Of a stretch of 41,754 nucleotides of DNA, positions 17,547 through 26,529 are shown piece by piece. Numbering within the stretch: the stretch's first letter is position 1; each line of letters opens with the position of its first letter. Below the pieces are notes generated by a model. The model made no database searches. It saw only the letters and a list, made by a program, of their open reading frames with translations, and had not been told where the DNA came from. The DNA is from DYGX01 sp035325905. Lineage in GTDB: Bacteria; Chloroflexota; Anaerolineae; Aggregatilineales; Aggregatilineaceae. Made by a program: the position numbers and the translations under genes. The stretch spans positions 1 to 41,754 of the forward strand of contig DAOKYY010000028.1 of assembly GCA_035325905.1 (NCBI GenBank), written 5' to 3'.

Positions 17547-19730
17547 ATGGCAACGGATACGCTCAGCGGCTCGGTCGAGCGCGTGACGTACTACAACGAC
17601 GAGACGAATTATTGCGTGCTGCGTTTGCGGCCCGCGCAGCTTCGGCTGGGCAGCGAGGAGCTGGTGACGGTGGTCGGCACGATGCCCGAAGTCCAGCCGG
17701 GCGAGAGCCTGCGCCTGGAAGGCGAATGGACCGCACACCCGCGTTTCGGGCGGCAGTTCAAGGCGGAGACCGTGACGCAGGTCCGCCCGACGACGGTCGA
17801 GGCGATCCGCCGTTATCTGGGCAGCGGGCTGGTCAAGGGGATCGGACCGGTCACGGCGCGGAAGATCGTCGATCATTTCGGGCTGGACACGCTCGACGTG
17901 CTGGATCGCACACCGGGCCGGCTGCTGGACGTGCCGGGCGTCGGCAAGCACCGCGCCGGGCTGATCGCGCGGGCGTGGGTCGAGCAGCGCCAGATCAAGG
18001 ACGTGATGCTTTTCTTGCAGGGGCACGGCGTCAGCGCCGGGCTGGCGGTCAAAATCTACAAGCAGTACGGCGATCAATCGATCGCGCTGGTCAGCCGCGA
18101 CCCCTACCGGCTGGCGCGCGACATCTTCGGGATCGGCTTCCGCACCGCCGATAAGATCGCGCGCGACCTCGGCCTGCCGCCCGATTCGCCGGGACGGATC
18201 GGGGCCGGGCTGGCGCACACGCTCAACACCGCGACTGAGGACGGGCACGTCTTCCTGCCGCGCACGGAGCTGGTCGAGCAGGCGGCGGCGATGCTCGAAG
18301 TCCCGCCCGAAGTCGTGGACGAGGCGATCACGCGGCTGAGCGCCCAGGGCGAGATCATGCTCGAAATCGTCCCGGACGGGCTGGAGCGGATCGAAGGATG
18401 TTATCTGCCGCCGCTTTACTACAGCGAAAAAGGCGCCGCCACCCGCCTGCGCGCGCTGATCGAGTCGCCCGCTTCGCGGCTGGCGGATTTGCAGCGCGGC
18501 GGCGTGCAGGCGCTGCCTCAGGGCGCGGGCGGCGTGGACCTGACGCCGCAGCAGGCCGAGGCGGTCCGGCTGGCCTTGACGCACAAGGTCAGCGTGCTGA
18601 CCGGCGGACCCGGCACCGGCAAGACGACCACCCTGCGCGCGCTGATCGACGTGCTGGTGCGGACGCGCCACCGCTTCATGCTCGCCTCTCCGACCGGGCG
18701 CGCCGCCAAGCGCCTGAGCGAAGCGACCGGCCAGCCCGCGCGCACCATTCACCGGATGCTCGGCTTCAGCCCGGCGGAATACGGCTTCACCTACAACGAG
18801 GAGAACCCGCTCGACGCCGACCTGATCGTGATCGACGAGGTCTCGATGCTCGACCTCGTGCTGTTCTACAACCTGCTGAAAGCCATCCCGCCGGACGCGC
18901 ACCTGTTGCTCGTCGGCGACGTGGATCAGCTTCCGAGCGTGGGCGCAGGCGACGTGTTGCGCGACGTGATCCGCAGCGGGCGCGTGCCGCTCACCCGGCT
19001 GGATGTGATCTTCCGCCAGGCCGAGACGAGCCAGATCATCCGCAACGCGCACCGCATCAACCAGGGCGACAGCCCGGACACGTCCAACCGCAGCGACGAT
19101 TTTTTCGTCTTCGTGGAAGAAGACCCGGCTGCCGCCGCCGAGCTGCTGGTGGACGTGGTCCAGCAGCGCATCCCGCGCAAGTTCGGGCTGGACGCGCTCG
19201 AAGACATCCAGGTGCTGTCGCCGATGTATCGCGGGCCGATCGGCGTGCTGGCGCTCAACGAGGCGCTGCAAGAGGCGCTCAATCCCTCGCTGGCGCGCAA
19301 GGCCGAGCGGCGGCTGGCGGGGCGGTTGTTCCGCGTGGGCGACAAGGTCATCCAGACGCGCAACAACTATGATAAAGACGTGTTCAACGGCGACATCGGG
19401 CGCATCCACAGCTTCGACATGACTGACCAGGTGATGACGGTTGTGATCGACGGGCGCTTCGTCAAGTACGACTGGGCCGAAGCCGACGAACTGGCCCACG
19501 CCTACTGCATCAGCGTCCACCGCGCGCAGGGCGGCGAGTATCCGTGCGTAGTCGTGCCGGTCATGACGCAGCACTACATGATGCTTCAGCGCAATCTGCT
19601 CTACACGGCGGTGACGCGGGCGCGGCGGTTGGTCGTGCTGGTCGGGACGCGCAAGGCGATCGCGATCGCGGTCAAGAACGACCAGGTCGCGCGGCGCTGG
19701 AGCGCGCTGAATTGGAGATTAAGCGGCTAA
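17547..19730 (+). CDS. recD2: RecD2-type SF1B ATP-dependent DNA helicase
   Basis: This 727-residue protein matches RecD2 in length and layout. An N-terminal OB-like region (SVERVTYYNDETNYCVLRL) comes first. A helix-hairpin-helix region follows (GSGLVKGIGPVTARKIVDHF near 90-110, and DVPGVGKHRAGLI). The helicase core begins with Walker A GGPGTGKTTT near 353-362, then motif II DLIVIDEVSMLD, the motif III region LLLVGDVDQLPSVGAG, and the C-terminal SVHRAQGGEYPCVVVP with TAVTRAR. RecD2 is a 5'-3' helicase that works outside RecBCD in DNA repair. No recB or recC lies nearby. The start is supported by AGGAGAG directly upstream. A 703-codon antisense frame over this gene is only its shadow. Confidence 0.95.
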   Translation: MATDTLSGSVERVTYYNDETNYCVLRLRPAQLRLGSEELVTVVGTMPEVQPGESLRLEGEWTAHPRFGRQFKAETVTQVRPTTVEAIRRYLGSGLVKGIGPVTARKIVDHFGLDTLDVLDRTPGRLLDVPGVGKHRAGLIARAWVEQRQIKDVMLFLQGHGVSAGLAVKIYKQYGDQSIALVSRDPYRLARDIFGIGFRTADKIARDLGLPPDSPGRIGAGLAHTLNTATEDGHVFLPRTELVEQAAAMLEVPPEVVDEAITRLSAQGEIMLEIVPDGLERIEGCYLPPLYYSEKGAATRLRALIESPASRLADLQRGGVQALPQGAGGVDLTPQQAEAVRLALTHKVSVLTGGPGTGKTTTLRALIDVLVRTRHRFMLASPTGRAAKRLSEATGQPARTIHRMLGFSPAEYGFTYNEENPLDADLIVIDEVSMLDLVLFYNLLKAIPPDAHLLLVGDVDQLPSVGAGDVLRDVIRSGRVPLTRLDVIFRQAETSQIIRNAHRINQGDSPDTSNRSDDFFVFVEEDPAAAAELLVDVVQQRIPRKFGLDALEDIQVLSPMYRGPIGVLALNEALQEALNPSLARKAERRLAGRLFRVGDKVIQTRNNYDKDVFNGDIGRIHSFDMTDQVMTVVIDGRFVKYDWAEADELAHAYCISVHRAQGGEYPCVVVPVMTQHYMMLQRNLLYTAVTRARRLVVLVGTRKAIAIAVKNDQVARRWSALNWRLSG

Positions 19731-19732
19731 AA

Positions 19733-19790
19733 GCCGCGAAGAACAGCGGTAAATCAGCGGAAAAGAAGCAAAAGCTGAAAAACAGGAATG
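19733..19790. repeat. A/T-richer intergenic repeat (member 1)
   Basis: Right after the recD2 stop there is a run of GAA/AAA-CAGC words. Read on the minus strand it contains GCTGTTCTTCGC, which is also found in the member at 35200-35300. It is much poorer in GC than the genes on both sides. Confidence 0.45.
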
Positions 19791-19795
19791 TGTAG

Positions 19796-19815
19796 GGGCC
19801 GAGCTTGCTCGGCCC
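19796..19815. terminator. Hairpin between convergent recD2 and AAA ATPase genes
   Basis: GGGCCGAGC and GCTCGGCCC form an 8-9 bp GC-rich stem with a tiny TT/CTTG loop between two convergent genes. No clear T-run follows, so it may be a small mobile-type repeat or a weak terminator. Confidence 0.45.
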
Positions 19816-19846
19816 GCTTGCTTCGGTCCTGTTTTCGAACGCGCGT

Positions 19847-21085
19847 TTACTCCGGCAGCGTGGGCGGCGGCGCGGGCGGCTGTGGCTCCGGCGGCGTCGG
19901 ATGGCTGCGGATGTACGCGGCCAGCACCGGCGGCTGGATGCGCAGCGTCTGGCCCTCACCGCCCGGCTGGAGCAGCGACTTGGCGACCAGCTCCACGACC
20001 AGCGTCTGGTCCAGGTCGGTCGCGTTCTGCGCGACGCCGTACAGCGTGGCGACTTCGCCCGCGGCCAGCGCGCGCAGCAGAGTCCGGCACTCGGCCTGGA
20101 CGTTCGGCTCGGCGCTGAGGCGCGCGGCGGCCAGCTCGACCGCGCGCGAATACGTCTGCGCCTGAATCGCGGCCAGCTTGTCGGCGTGCTGGAACCCGGC
20201 GCGCAACAGCCCGGCGAACCCGCCGGTGGCGCGGATCAACAGGCCGAGCGGGTAGTCATCTTTCGAGACGCTGCGCTTTTCAAGCTGCTCGACCATGCGC
20301 CAGGCGTCGTCGTCGCCGAACGGCTTGAGCCACACCACGCTGTCGTGAAACAGCTCCAGAAACGGCTCCAGCACGGGCAGGCGGCCCCCGGCCAGCAGCG
20401 GCAGGCTGTTGCGCGTGAACGTCACGAACATCACCTGATACTTGAAGCGATCGCGGATGCTGCGCAGCGCCACGAAGAAATAGTTCGGCAGCGTGTCCAG
20501 CAGCCGGTCGAACTCGTCCATCAGGTAGGCGATACGGATCGGGCGGCCCAGCAGGCGGTGGCCGGTCAGCGCCGCGTCGAGGATCGACTCCAGGTGGCGC
20601 AGAGCGAGGTGCGCGTGCAGATGGTCCTCGAAGTCGGTAATGTCCGGGTGGGCGCTCTCGAAGTGCGCTTGCAGCCGCGCGATTTTCTCGGCCAGGTCGG
20701 GGTCCGCTTCCTGCCCTTCCGCCGGGCGATAGACCGGGTACAGCTGGGGCGCGATGGTCGTGCGGTGCACCAGCAGCTCCAGCCCCGGCCAGGCGCGGGC
20801 CGCGATGTCGCCCTGCGCGCTCGGCAGGGCCGGTAGCAGCGCGTTCGGATCGACGTTGACCATCAAGATCGGGCCGTGCTGCGCGGTGCGTGGCGCGAAC
20901 CGGCTCCACGGGCTGGCCGGGTCGCCCGGCGTCAGGCGCTCCTGGTCCAGGTAGCGCAGCAGATTGGTTTTGCCGATGCTCGGCGGGCCGATGACCGAGA
21001 CCGATTGGCCCTGATCCAGCGCGCCGACGATCGCGGCGACCTCGTCCTGCCGGTAGTCAGGATGGTAATAACGGGGTGCGCTCAT
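19847..21085 (-). CDS. AAA_16-like ATPase
   Basis: This 412-residue cytoplasmic protein has one P-loop ATPase domain. RYYHPDYRQDEVAAIVGAL precedes Walker A GPPSIGKT (33-40), and IRIAYLMDEFDRLLD is the Walker B strand near residue 190. ALRSIRDRFKYQVMFVTFTR follows as a likely sensor-1 strand. The C-terminal third looks helical and ends in a winged-helix-like part and a Pro-rich tail (PPEPQPPAPPPTLPE). I chose ATG 21085 with AGGGA 7 bases upstream; upstream in-frame starts would run through the promoter region. It resembles the ATPase at 1516 but lacks its membrane helix and tail. The role is unknown. It is divergent from the pyruvate dehydrogenase operon and convergent with recD2. Confidence 0.8.
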   Translation of the reverse strand: MSAPRYYHPDYRQDEVAAIVGALDQGQSVSVIGPPSIGKTNLLRYLDQERLTPGDPASPWSRFAPRTAQHGPILMVNVDPNALLPALPSAQGDIAARAWPGLELLVHRTTIAPQLYPVYRPAEGQEADPDLAEKIARLQAHFESAHPDITDFEDHLHAHLALRHLESILDAALTGHRLLGRPIRIAYLMDEFDRLLDTLPNYFFVALRSIRDRFKYQVMFVTFTRNSLPLLAGGRLPVLEPFLELFHDSVVWLKPFGDDDAWRMVEQLEKRSVSKDDYPLGLLIRATGGFAGLLRAGFQHADKLAAIQAQTYSRAVELAAARLSAEPNVQAECRTLLRALAAGEVATLYGVAQNATDLDQTLVVELVAKSLLQPGGEGQTLRIQPPVLAAYIRSHPTPPEPQPPAPPPTLPE

Positions 21086-21174
21086 GGCCGTGTCCCTGGG
21101 GTCAGCGTGCACGCGCCAGCGGGCGGCGCGGCTCATCGCTTGCTGGATCGATTGTAGTCTGAAAGCCGGATCGT

Positions 21175-21203
21175 TTGCCACTGCCCACCTGGGAATGTAC
21201 AAT
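21175..21203 (+). promoter_or_regulatory. Sigma70-type promoter of the 2-oxoacid dehydrogenase operon
   Basis: TTGCCA (21175-21180) and TACAAT (21198-21203) are separated by exactly 17 bases. A start near 21210 would give an 80-base leader before the E1alpha ATG at 21293. Confidence 0.55.
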
Positions 21204-21292
21204 CTGCTTGTCGCCACCATATAGCGTTTATCTTTCTCTGACAGGCGCGCACGGACGCCTGTTTTCGCGCCACTTCAACAGGGAATGGGTCT

Positions 21293-22273
21293 ATGGCAAC
21301 ACCAAATAAGGAAACGCTGCTCGATTGGTACCACCAGATGGTGCTGATCCGGCGGTTCGAAGAGCGCTGCGCCGAGCTGTACCAGCAGGGTCTGATCGGC
21401 GGTTTCTTGCACCTGTACATCGGCCAGGAAGCGACCGGCGTCGGCGCGGTCGCCGCGCTGCAAGAGCGCGACCACGTCATCACCGCTTACCGCGATCATG
21501 GCATCGCGCTGGCGCGCGGGCTGGACCCGAAGCGCGTCATGGCCGAGATGCTGGGCAAGGTCGATGGCGTGAGCGGCGGCAAGGGTGGCTCGATGCATCT
21601 GGCGGATCGCGAGCGCCACTTCTGGGGCGGCTACGGGATCGTGGGGGGGCATCTCCCACTGGCGGCCGGGATCGCGCTGGCCTCGCAGTACGAGGACCGC
21701 GACGAGGTCGTGCTGTGCCTGATGGGCGACGGCGCGACTAACATCGGCTATTTCCACGAGTCGCTGAACCTCAGCGCAGTGTGGAATCTGCCGGTCGTCT
21801 GGCTGATCGAGAACAACCAGTACGGCATGGGCACGGCGGTCGATCGCGCCAGCGGCGTGACAGAATTGGTCAAGAAAGCGCGCGCTTACGGTGACAATGG
21901 GCGCGGCATGAAGGAAGGCCCGCGTATCGACGGCATGAACGTGCTCGAAGTCTACGAGCAGATCAGCGAAGCGGTCGAATACGCGCGTAAGAACGGCCCG
22001 ATCCTGGTCGAGTCGCTGACCTATCGCTTGCAGGGCCACAGCATGGGCGACCCGGAGCGGTACCGCACGAAGGAAGAGGTCGAGCAGTTCGTCGCCTCCG
22101 GCCCGATCGGTCGCTTCCGCAACTACCTGACGGAAAAGTACAAGAACATCGAGCCGAAGCTCGACGAAATTGACGCGCGGGTGCTCGAAGAAGTCGAGGA
22201 ATCGGTCGAGTTCGCCAAGAACAGCCCCGATCCCACCTTCGAGGATTTGGTCAGTCACGTGTACGTTGATTGA
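21293..22273 (+). CDS. pdhA: Pyruvate (2-oxoacid) dehydrogenase E1 component, alpha subunit
   Basis: This 326-residue subunit is part of the thiamin diphosphate enzyme that decarboxylates pyruvate or a related 2-oxoacid. It shows the family pattern: YHQMVLIRRFEERC at the N-terminus, GFLHLYIGQEA, and GKGGSMHLAD. The ThDP/Mg motif is GDGATN about residues 144-149, with the NLPVVWLIENNQYGM strand after it. The length fits bacterial two-subunit E1alpha. AGGGA lies 8 bases before the ATG. The next gene, E1beta, starts 8 bases after this stop, and E2 overlaps E1beta, so the three are one transcript. Pyruvate is likely, but acetoin or branched-chain substrates cannot be excluded from sequence alone. 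Confidence 0.92.
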   Translation: MATPNKETLLDWYHQMVLIRRFEERCAELYQQGLIGGFLHLYIGQEATGVGAVAALQERDHVITAYRDHGIALARGLDPKRVMAEMLGKVDGVSGGKGGSMHLADRERHFWGGYGIVGGHLPLAAGIALASQYEDRDEVVLCLMGDGATNIGYFHESLNLSAVWNLPVVWLIENNQYGMGTAVDRASGVTELVKKARAYGDNGRGMKEGPRIDGMNVLEVYEQISEAVEYARKNGPILVESLTYRLQGHSMGDPERYRTKEEVEQFVASGPIGRFRNYLTEKYKNIEPKLDEIDARVLEEVEESVEFAKNSPDPTFEDLVSHVYVD

Positions 22274-22281
22274 GGGGCAGC

Positions 22282-23268
22282 ATGGCAGACAAACCGATTA
22301 CCATTCGTGAGGCGCTGAGCGCGGCCCTCCGCGAAGAAATGCACCGCGACGAGCGCGTGTTCATCATGGGCGAAGAAGTCGGCGTGTGGGGTGGCACCTA
22401 CGCCGTGACGCGCGGTTTCCTGGACGAGTTTGGCGCCAAGCGCGTGCGCGACACGCCGATCGCCGAGATGGTGATCGCGGGCGCGGCGGTTGGCGCGGCG
22501 ATGGCCGGCCTGCGGCCCATCGCGGAGATCATGACCATCAACTTCGCCTTCCTGGCCCTCGACGCGATTGTCAACCACGCGGCCAAAGTGCGCTATATGT
22601 TCAACGGCCAGTTCACTGTCCCGCTGGTGGTTCGCACGACGACCGGCGGCGGCAAGCAGCTTGGCGCGACCCATTCCCACGCGCCGGAAGTGATCTTTGC
22701 GCACTTCCCCGGCCTGTACGTCGCCGTGCCCGGCACGGCCTACGACGCTAAAGGAATGCTCAAGGCCGCGATCCGCGACGATAACCCGGTCCTGTTCGTC
22801 GAGCACAGCACCATGCTCCAGCGCCGCAGCCCCGTGCCCGACGACCCGGATTTCGTGCTGCCGATCGGCAAGAGCGACGTCAAGCGCCAGGGCGACGATG
22901 TCACGATTGTGACTTTCGGCAAGGGCCTCGAATGGTCTACGGCGGCGGCGGAGACGCTGGCCCAGGATGGCATCGAGGCCGAGATCATCGACCTGCGCTG
23001 GCTGCGGCCATTGGACCTGGAGCCGGTCTTCGAGAGCTTTAAGAAGACCAACCGCTGCGTCGTCGTCGAGGAAAGCCTGCCGATGTTCAACGTCGGGGCC
23101 GAAGTCGCCGCGCAGCTTCAGGACCAGATGTTCGACTACATGGACGCGCCGGTGAAGCGCGTGGCGGCGATGGATGTCCCTTTGCCCTACGCGGCGGATA
23201 TCGAGCGCATGGCCCTGCCAAGCCCCGAAAAAATCGTCCAGGCGGTGAAGGAGGTTGTCGGTGGCTGA
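22282..23268 (+). CDS. pdhB: Pyruvate (2-oxoacid) dehydrogenase E1 component, beta subunit
   Basis: This 328-residue protein is the E1beta partner. ITIREALSAALREEMHRDERV and GEEVGVWGGTYAVTRG lead into the conserved DTPIAEMVIAGAAVGAAM. TFGKGLEWS and EIIDLRWLRPLDLEPV begin the C-terminal transketolase domain, and VVVEESLPMFNVGAEVAA is the interface that binds its partner. The start is ATG 22282 with GAGGGG 4-9 bases upstream. The C-terminal codons overlap the E2 start by 8 bases. It forms the alpha2beta2 E1 that hands an acyl group to the lipoyl arm of E2. Confidence 0.92.
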   Translation: MADKPITIREALSAALREEMHRDERVFIMGEEVGVWGGTYAVTRGFLDEFGAKRVRDTPIAEMVIAGAAVGAAMAGLRPIAEIMTINFAFLALDAIVNHAAKVRYMFNGQFTVPLVVRTTTGGGKQLGATHSHAPEVIFAHFPGLYVAVPGTAYDAKGMLKAAIRDDNPVLFVEHSTMLQRRSPVPDDPDFVLPIGKSDVKRQGDDVTIVTFGKGLEWSTAAAETLAQDGIEAEIIDLRWLRPLDLEPVFESFKKTNRCVVVEESLPMFNVGAEVAAQLQDQMFDYMDAPVKRVAAMDVPLPYAADIERMALPSPEKIVQAVKEVVGG

Positions 23269-24646
23269 GACACTCACCATGCCCAAGCTGGGCTTTGACA
23301 TGGCGGAAGGCACGCTGGTCAACTGGACCAAAGCGGTCGGCGACACGATCAGCAAGGGCGACGTGATCGCCGAGATCGAGACCGACAAAGCCACGATCGA
23401 GATCGAAGCGCAGCATGGCGGCACGATCCTGCAATTCCTGGCGGAGCCGGGCGACGTGGTCGCGGTCGGCGCGCCGATCGCCTACGTCGGCGCGGAAGGC
23501 GAGCAGCCTCCCGCCGAGGGCAGCGCGCCGGCGGCGGGAAAGGCCGAGGCCGCTCCCCCGCCCAGCGCCGAAGAAGCCGAAGCGATCGCTGCGCCGGAAA
23601 AGCCCGAGGGCGCGCCCGGCAAGACCGAAGACAAGGACGAGGGCGAGAGCCGTCCCCAACCCGCCGAAGGGCTGGCTCAGGCTCAGGCCCCGGCGGAGGG
23701 CGCTGGCGGCGACGGCGCGGTGGCGGGCGCGCTGAAAGCCAGCCCGATCGCGCGTCGCATCGCGGACGAACGCGGCATCGATCTGCGCCAGGTGCAGGGC
23801 ACCGGCCCCGGCGGGCGGATCGTCAAGAAGGATGTCGAGAGCTTCCAGCCCGGCCAGGCGGCGCCCGCCGCGCCTGCTCCAGCGGCCCCGGCAGAGCGCG
23901 CGGCCCCGGCGGCGCTGACCGGCCCAAGCCTCGGCGAAATCCCGTCCGGCCCGGATGTCGAGGTGATCGATATCAGCCGGCTGCGCCAGCGCATCGGCCA
24001 GCGGATGGTTGAGAGCAAGCAGTACGTGCCGCACTTCTACGTCACCTCGGCGATCGACGTGACGGCGCTGCTTGACCTGCGCCAGCAGCTCAACGCCAGC
24101 ATCGAAGACGAAGCGCGCAAGATCAGCGTCAACGACCTGATCGTCAAGGCGACCGCTCTGGCGCTGCGCGAGTATCCCAACCTCAACTCGCATTTTTACG
24201 GCAGCAAGATCGTGCGCCACAAGCGGATTAACATCGGGATCGCAGTCGCGCTGCCCGAAGGCGGCCTGATGAACGTGGTCGCGCAGGACGCCGACAGAAC
24301 GTCTCTCAGCGTGATGGCGGCCCAGAACCGCGAGATGATCGCCCGCGCGCGCGAGGGGAAGGTCCGCGCCGACGACGTGACCGGCAGCACCTTCAGCGTC
24401 AGCAACCTCGGCCCCTACGCGGTCGATCATTTCTCCGCGATCATCAATCCGCCGGAAGCCGGTATCCTGGCGGTCGGCACGGCGAGCAAGACGCCGGTCG
24501 TCCTCGACGACGGCACGATTGGCGTGCGCATGATCATGAAAGTAACCGTCAGCGTCGATCATCGCGTCAGCGACGGCGCGGAGGGCGCGGAGTTTCTCAA
24601 GCTGTTCAAGGACCTGCTCGAAAACCCGATGCGGCTCCTGATCTAG
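23261..24646 (+). CDS. pdhC: Dihydrolipoamide acyltransferase (E2) of the 2-oxoacid dehydrogenase complex
   Basis: This 461-residue E2 protein has one lipoyl domain (residues 1-78; lipoylated Lys in ETDKATIEIE). An Ala/Pro/Glu-rich linker follows, then a subunit-binding domain (ASPIARRIADERGIDLRQV and GTGPGGRIVKKDV). After a second flexible linker comes the acyltransferase domain, with HFYVTSAIDVTALLDLR and the catalytic DHRVSDGAEGA. The start is GTG 23261, inside the end of E1beta, with GGAGG six bases upstream; a TTG at 23255 fits worse. Acyl groups are moved from lipoate to CoA. No E3 (dihydrolipoamide dehydrogenase) gene lies in the operon or window, so E3 must be supplied from elsewhere. 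Confidence 0.93.
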   Translation: MAETLTMPKLGFDMAEGTLVNWTKAVGDTISKGDVIAEIETDKATIEIEAQHGGTILQFLAEPGDVVAVGAPIAYVGAEGEQPPAEGSAPAAGKAEAAPPPSAEEAEAIAAPEKPEGAPGKTEDKDEGESRPQPAEGLAQAQAPAEGAGGDGAVAGALKASPIARRIADERGIDLRQVQGTGPGGRIVKKDVESFQPGQAAPAAPAPAAPAERAAPAALTGPSLGEIPSGPDVEVIDISRLRQRIGQRMVESKQYVPHFYVTSAIDVTALLDLRQQLNASIEDEARKISVNDLIVKATALALREYPNLNSHFYGSKIVRHKRINIGIAVALPEGGLMNVVAQDADRTSLSVMAAQNREMIARAREGKVRADDVTGSTFSVSNLGPYAVDHFSAIINPPEAGILAVGTASKTPVVLDDGTIGVRMIMKVTVSVDHRVSDGAEGAEFLKLFKDLLENPMRLLI

Positions 24647-24691
24647 CAGGCAAGCGAGGCGGCGGGCGCGACGCGCGACAGGCCGACAGAC

Positions 24692-24724
24692 AAACCGGGG
24701 ACGGCCAGGGCTTCCCCGGTTTTT
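24692..24724 (+). terminator. Intrinsic terminator of the E1/E2 operon
   Basis: AAACCGGGGA (24692-24701) pairs with TCCCCGGTTT (24713-24722) over 10 bp around an 11-base loop and is followed by more T residues. It lies 45 bases after the E2 stop codon. The reverse strand also has an A/T flank, but no gene points that way. Confidence 0.85.
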
Positions 24725-24806
24725 CGTTTCTGCCAGGCTATGAGCCGGGGTCTCTTTGGGCCAGCGAAGCGATGATAGATGATACTGCCAGGGGCTGGAT
24801 CAAGCG

Positions 24807-24815
24807 TGATATACT
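24807..24815 (+). promoter_or_regulatory. Extended -10 promoter for glpABC
   Basis: TGATATACT is a TGn-extended -10 box about 100 bases before the glpA start. No strong -35 is present. The rest of the gap after the terminator holds nothing recognisable, and I see no clear GlpR-type operator. Confidence 0.4.
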
Positions 24816-24915
24816 GCCCTACGATCAGCGATGAGGCGTGAGGGTTGAGCGGCTAACACCTGGCTTGGGCGCACTGCTCAGGGCGAACTGCGAACGGATT
24901 AGACAGGAGTCTGCA

Positions 24916-26529
24916 TTGGAAACGACCTCAGTAGATGTCCTTGTCATCGGTGGAGGCTCGACCGGAGCCGCCGCCGTCTATGACCTGGCGCGGCGCGGCG
25001 TCAAGGCGCTGCTGGTCGAGCAGGGCGACCTGACGACCGGGACTTCCGGGCGCTATCACGGGCTGCTCCATTCGGGCGGGCGCTACGTGATCAGCGATTT
25101 CGACACGGCGGTGGAGTGCATCACCGAGAACCTGATCCTGCGCCGGATCGCGCCATTCGCGATTGAAGACACGGGCGGGATGTTTATCGCTACCTCGCAG
25201 GACCCCGCCGATTTTCCCGCAAAGTGGGTCGCAGCCTGCGCCAAAGCCGGTATCGCCGCCGAGAAGCTGACGCCGGAGCAGGCGCGCGCGACGGAACCGG
25301 CTCTGACGCGCGACATCGTGGCCGCCTACCGCGTGCCGGACGCTTCATGCGACTCGTGGAATCTCAACGAGGGCTTTGTCACCGCCGCGCGCACCTTCGG
25401 CGGCGACGCCTGGATCTACCAGCGCGTGACGGGCTTGCTGCGCGAGGGCGACGCGGTCGTTGGCGCAGAGCTGGTCGATACGCGCACCGGCGAGCAGCGC
25501 CGGGTCCGCGCCGCCTGCGTGCTCAACGCGACGGGTCCCTGGGCAGGGGGGGTCGCCGGGCTGGTGGGGCTGGACGTGATGATCCGTCTCGATCGCGGCT
25601 CGATGGTCGCCATGAACATCCGCTGGGTAAACACCGTGATCAACCGCCTGCGCCCGCCTTCGGACGGCGATATTCTGGTGCCGGTCGGGACGATCTGCGC
25701 GCTCGGCACGACCTCGATCCGCACCGATAACCCGGCCGATACGCACGTGGACGTGTGGGAAGTCAGCAAGATTCTGAACGAAGCCGACCCGGTCGTGCCG
25801 GGCATCCGCCTGGGCCGTGCGCTGCGCGCCTGGGCCGGGGTGCGCCCGCTCTACGAGCCGCCAGCGGCGCTGGCGCAGGCCGAAACCGGACACGACGTCA
25901 GCCGCCGCTTCGCCGTGATCGACCACGCCGAGCGCGATGGCCTGCGCGGCTTCGTGACGGTCGTCGGCGGCAAGCTGACGACCTGCCGCCTGATGGCCGA
26001 GCACGCGGTGGACGTGGTCTGCCGGCAGCTTGGCGTCTCGGCGCCCTGCACCACCGCCGGCGAGCCGCTGCCCGTCCCGGAAGCCTCGCCGCGCCACTAT
26101 CACCGGCTCAGCGAGCGCGTGGATCGCCTCGAACACGGCGCGCTGCCCGGCGCGCTGATTTGCGAGTGCGAGGTCGTGACGCGGCCCCAGTTGGAAGCGC
26201 ACATCGCATCCTATGGCGATCAGCCGGTGGCGCTGGACGATCTGCGGCGCGACCTGCGCCTGGGGATGGGGCCGTGCCAGGCCGGGTTCTGCGGCGTGCG
26301 CGCGGCGGGGATTCTGCACGCGGCGCGCCAGACCACGCCCGCCGACGCAACGCGCGCGCTCGGCGCGTTTGTCGACGAGCGCTTCAAGGGCGTGCGCGCG
26401 CTGCTCTACGGCCACCAACTGCGCCAGTTCGCCCTCGACGAGCTGCTCTACCGGCGCACGCTCGGCCTGGACGCCCTGCTCAACCTGGACCAACCGCAAC
26501 CTGAGGATGTACGTGATGTCAGCGAATAA
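24916..26529 (+). CDS. glpA: Anaerobic glycerol-3-phosphate dehydrogenase, subunit A (FAD)
   Basis: This 537-residue catalytic subunit oxidises glycerol-3-phosphate to dihydroxyacetone phosphate. The N-terminus has the FAD-binding VIGGGSTGAAAVYDLARRG with LVEQGDL and then GTSGRYHGLLHSGGRY, typical of GlpA/GlpD. The C-terminal part has a BFD-like [2Fe-2S] module, ICECEVV then GMGPCQAGFCG, present in GlpA but not in aerobic GlpD. The start is probably TTG 24916, because AGGAG at 24905-24909 is six bases upstream and the FAD fold begins right after; an upstream in-frame start would add 26 poorly conserved residues. GlpB starts inside the end of this gene, so the subunits are translationally coupled. 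Confidence 0.93.
   Translation: METTSVDVLVIGGGSTGAAAVYDLARRGVKALLVEQGDLTTGTSGRYHGLLHSGGRYVISDFDTAVECITENLILRRIAPFAIEDTGGMFIATSQDPADFPAKWVAACAKAGIAAEKLTPEQARATEPALTRDIVAAYRVPDASCDSWNLNEGFVTAARTFGGDAWIYQRVTGLLREGDAVVGAELVDTRTGEQRRVRAACVLNATGPWAGGVAGLVGLDVMIRLDRGSMVAMNIRWVNTVINRLRPPSDGDILVPVGTICALGTTSIRTDNPADTHVDVWEVSKILNEADPVVPGIRLGRALRAWAGVRPLYEPPAALAQAETGHDVSRRFAVIDHAERDGLRGFVTVVGGKLTTCRLMAEHAVDVVCRQLGVSAPCTTAGEPLPVPEASPRHYHRLSERVDRLEHGALPGALICECEVVTRPQLEAHIASYGDQPVALDDLRRDLRLGMGPCQAGFCGVRAAGILHAARQTTPADATRALGAFVDERFKGVRALLYGHQLRQFALDELLYRRTLGLDALLNLDQPQPEDVRDVSE

Noticed and set aside
17463..19574. 703-codon open frame opposite recD2
   Set aside because: It is Arg/Asp/His-rich shadow sequence on the strand opposite a clear RecD2 gene, a common effect of GC-rich codon bias. 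It has no recognisable motif.
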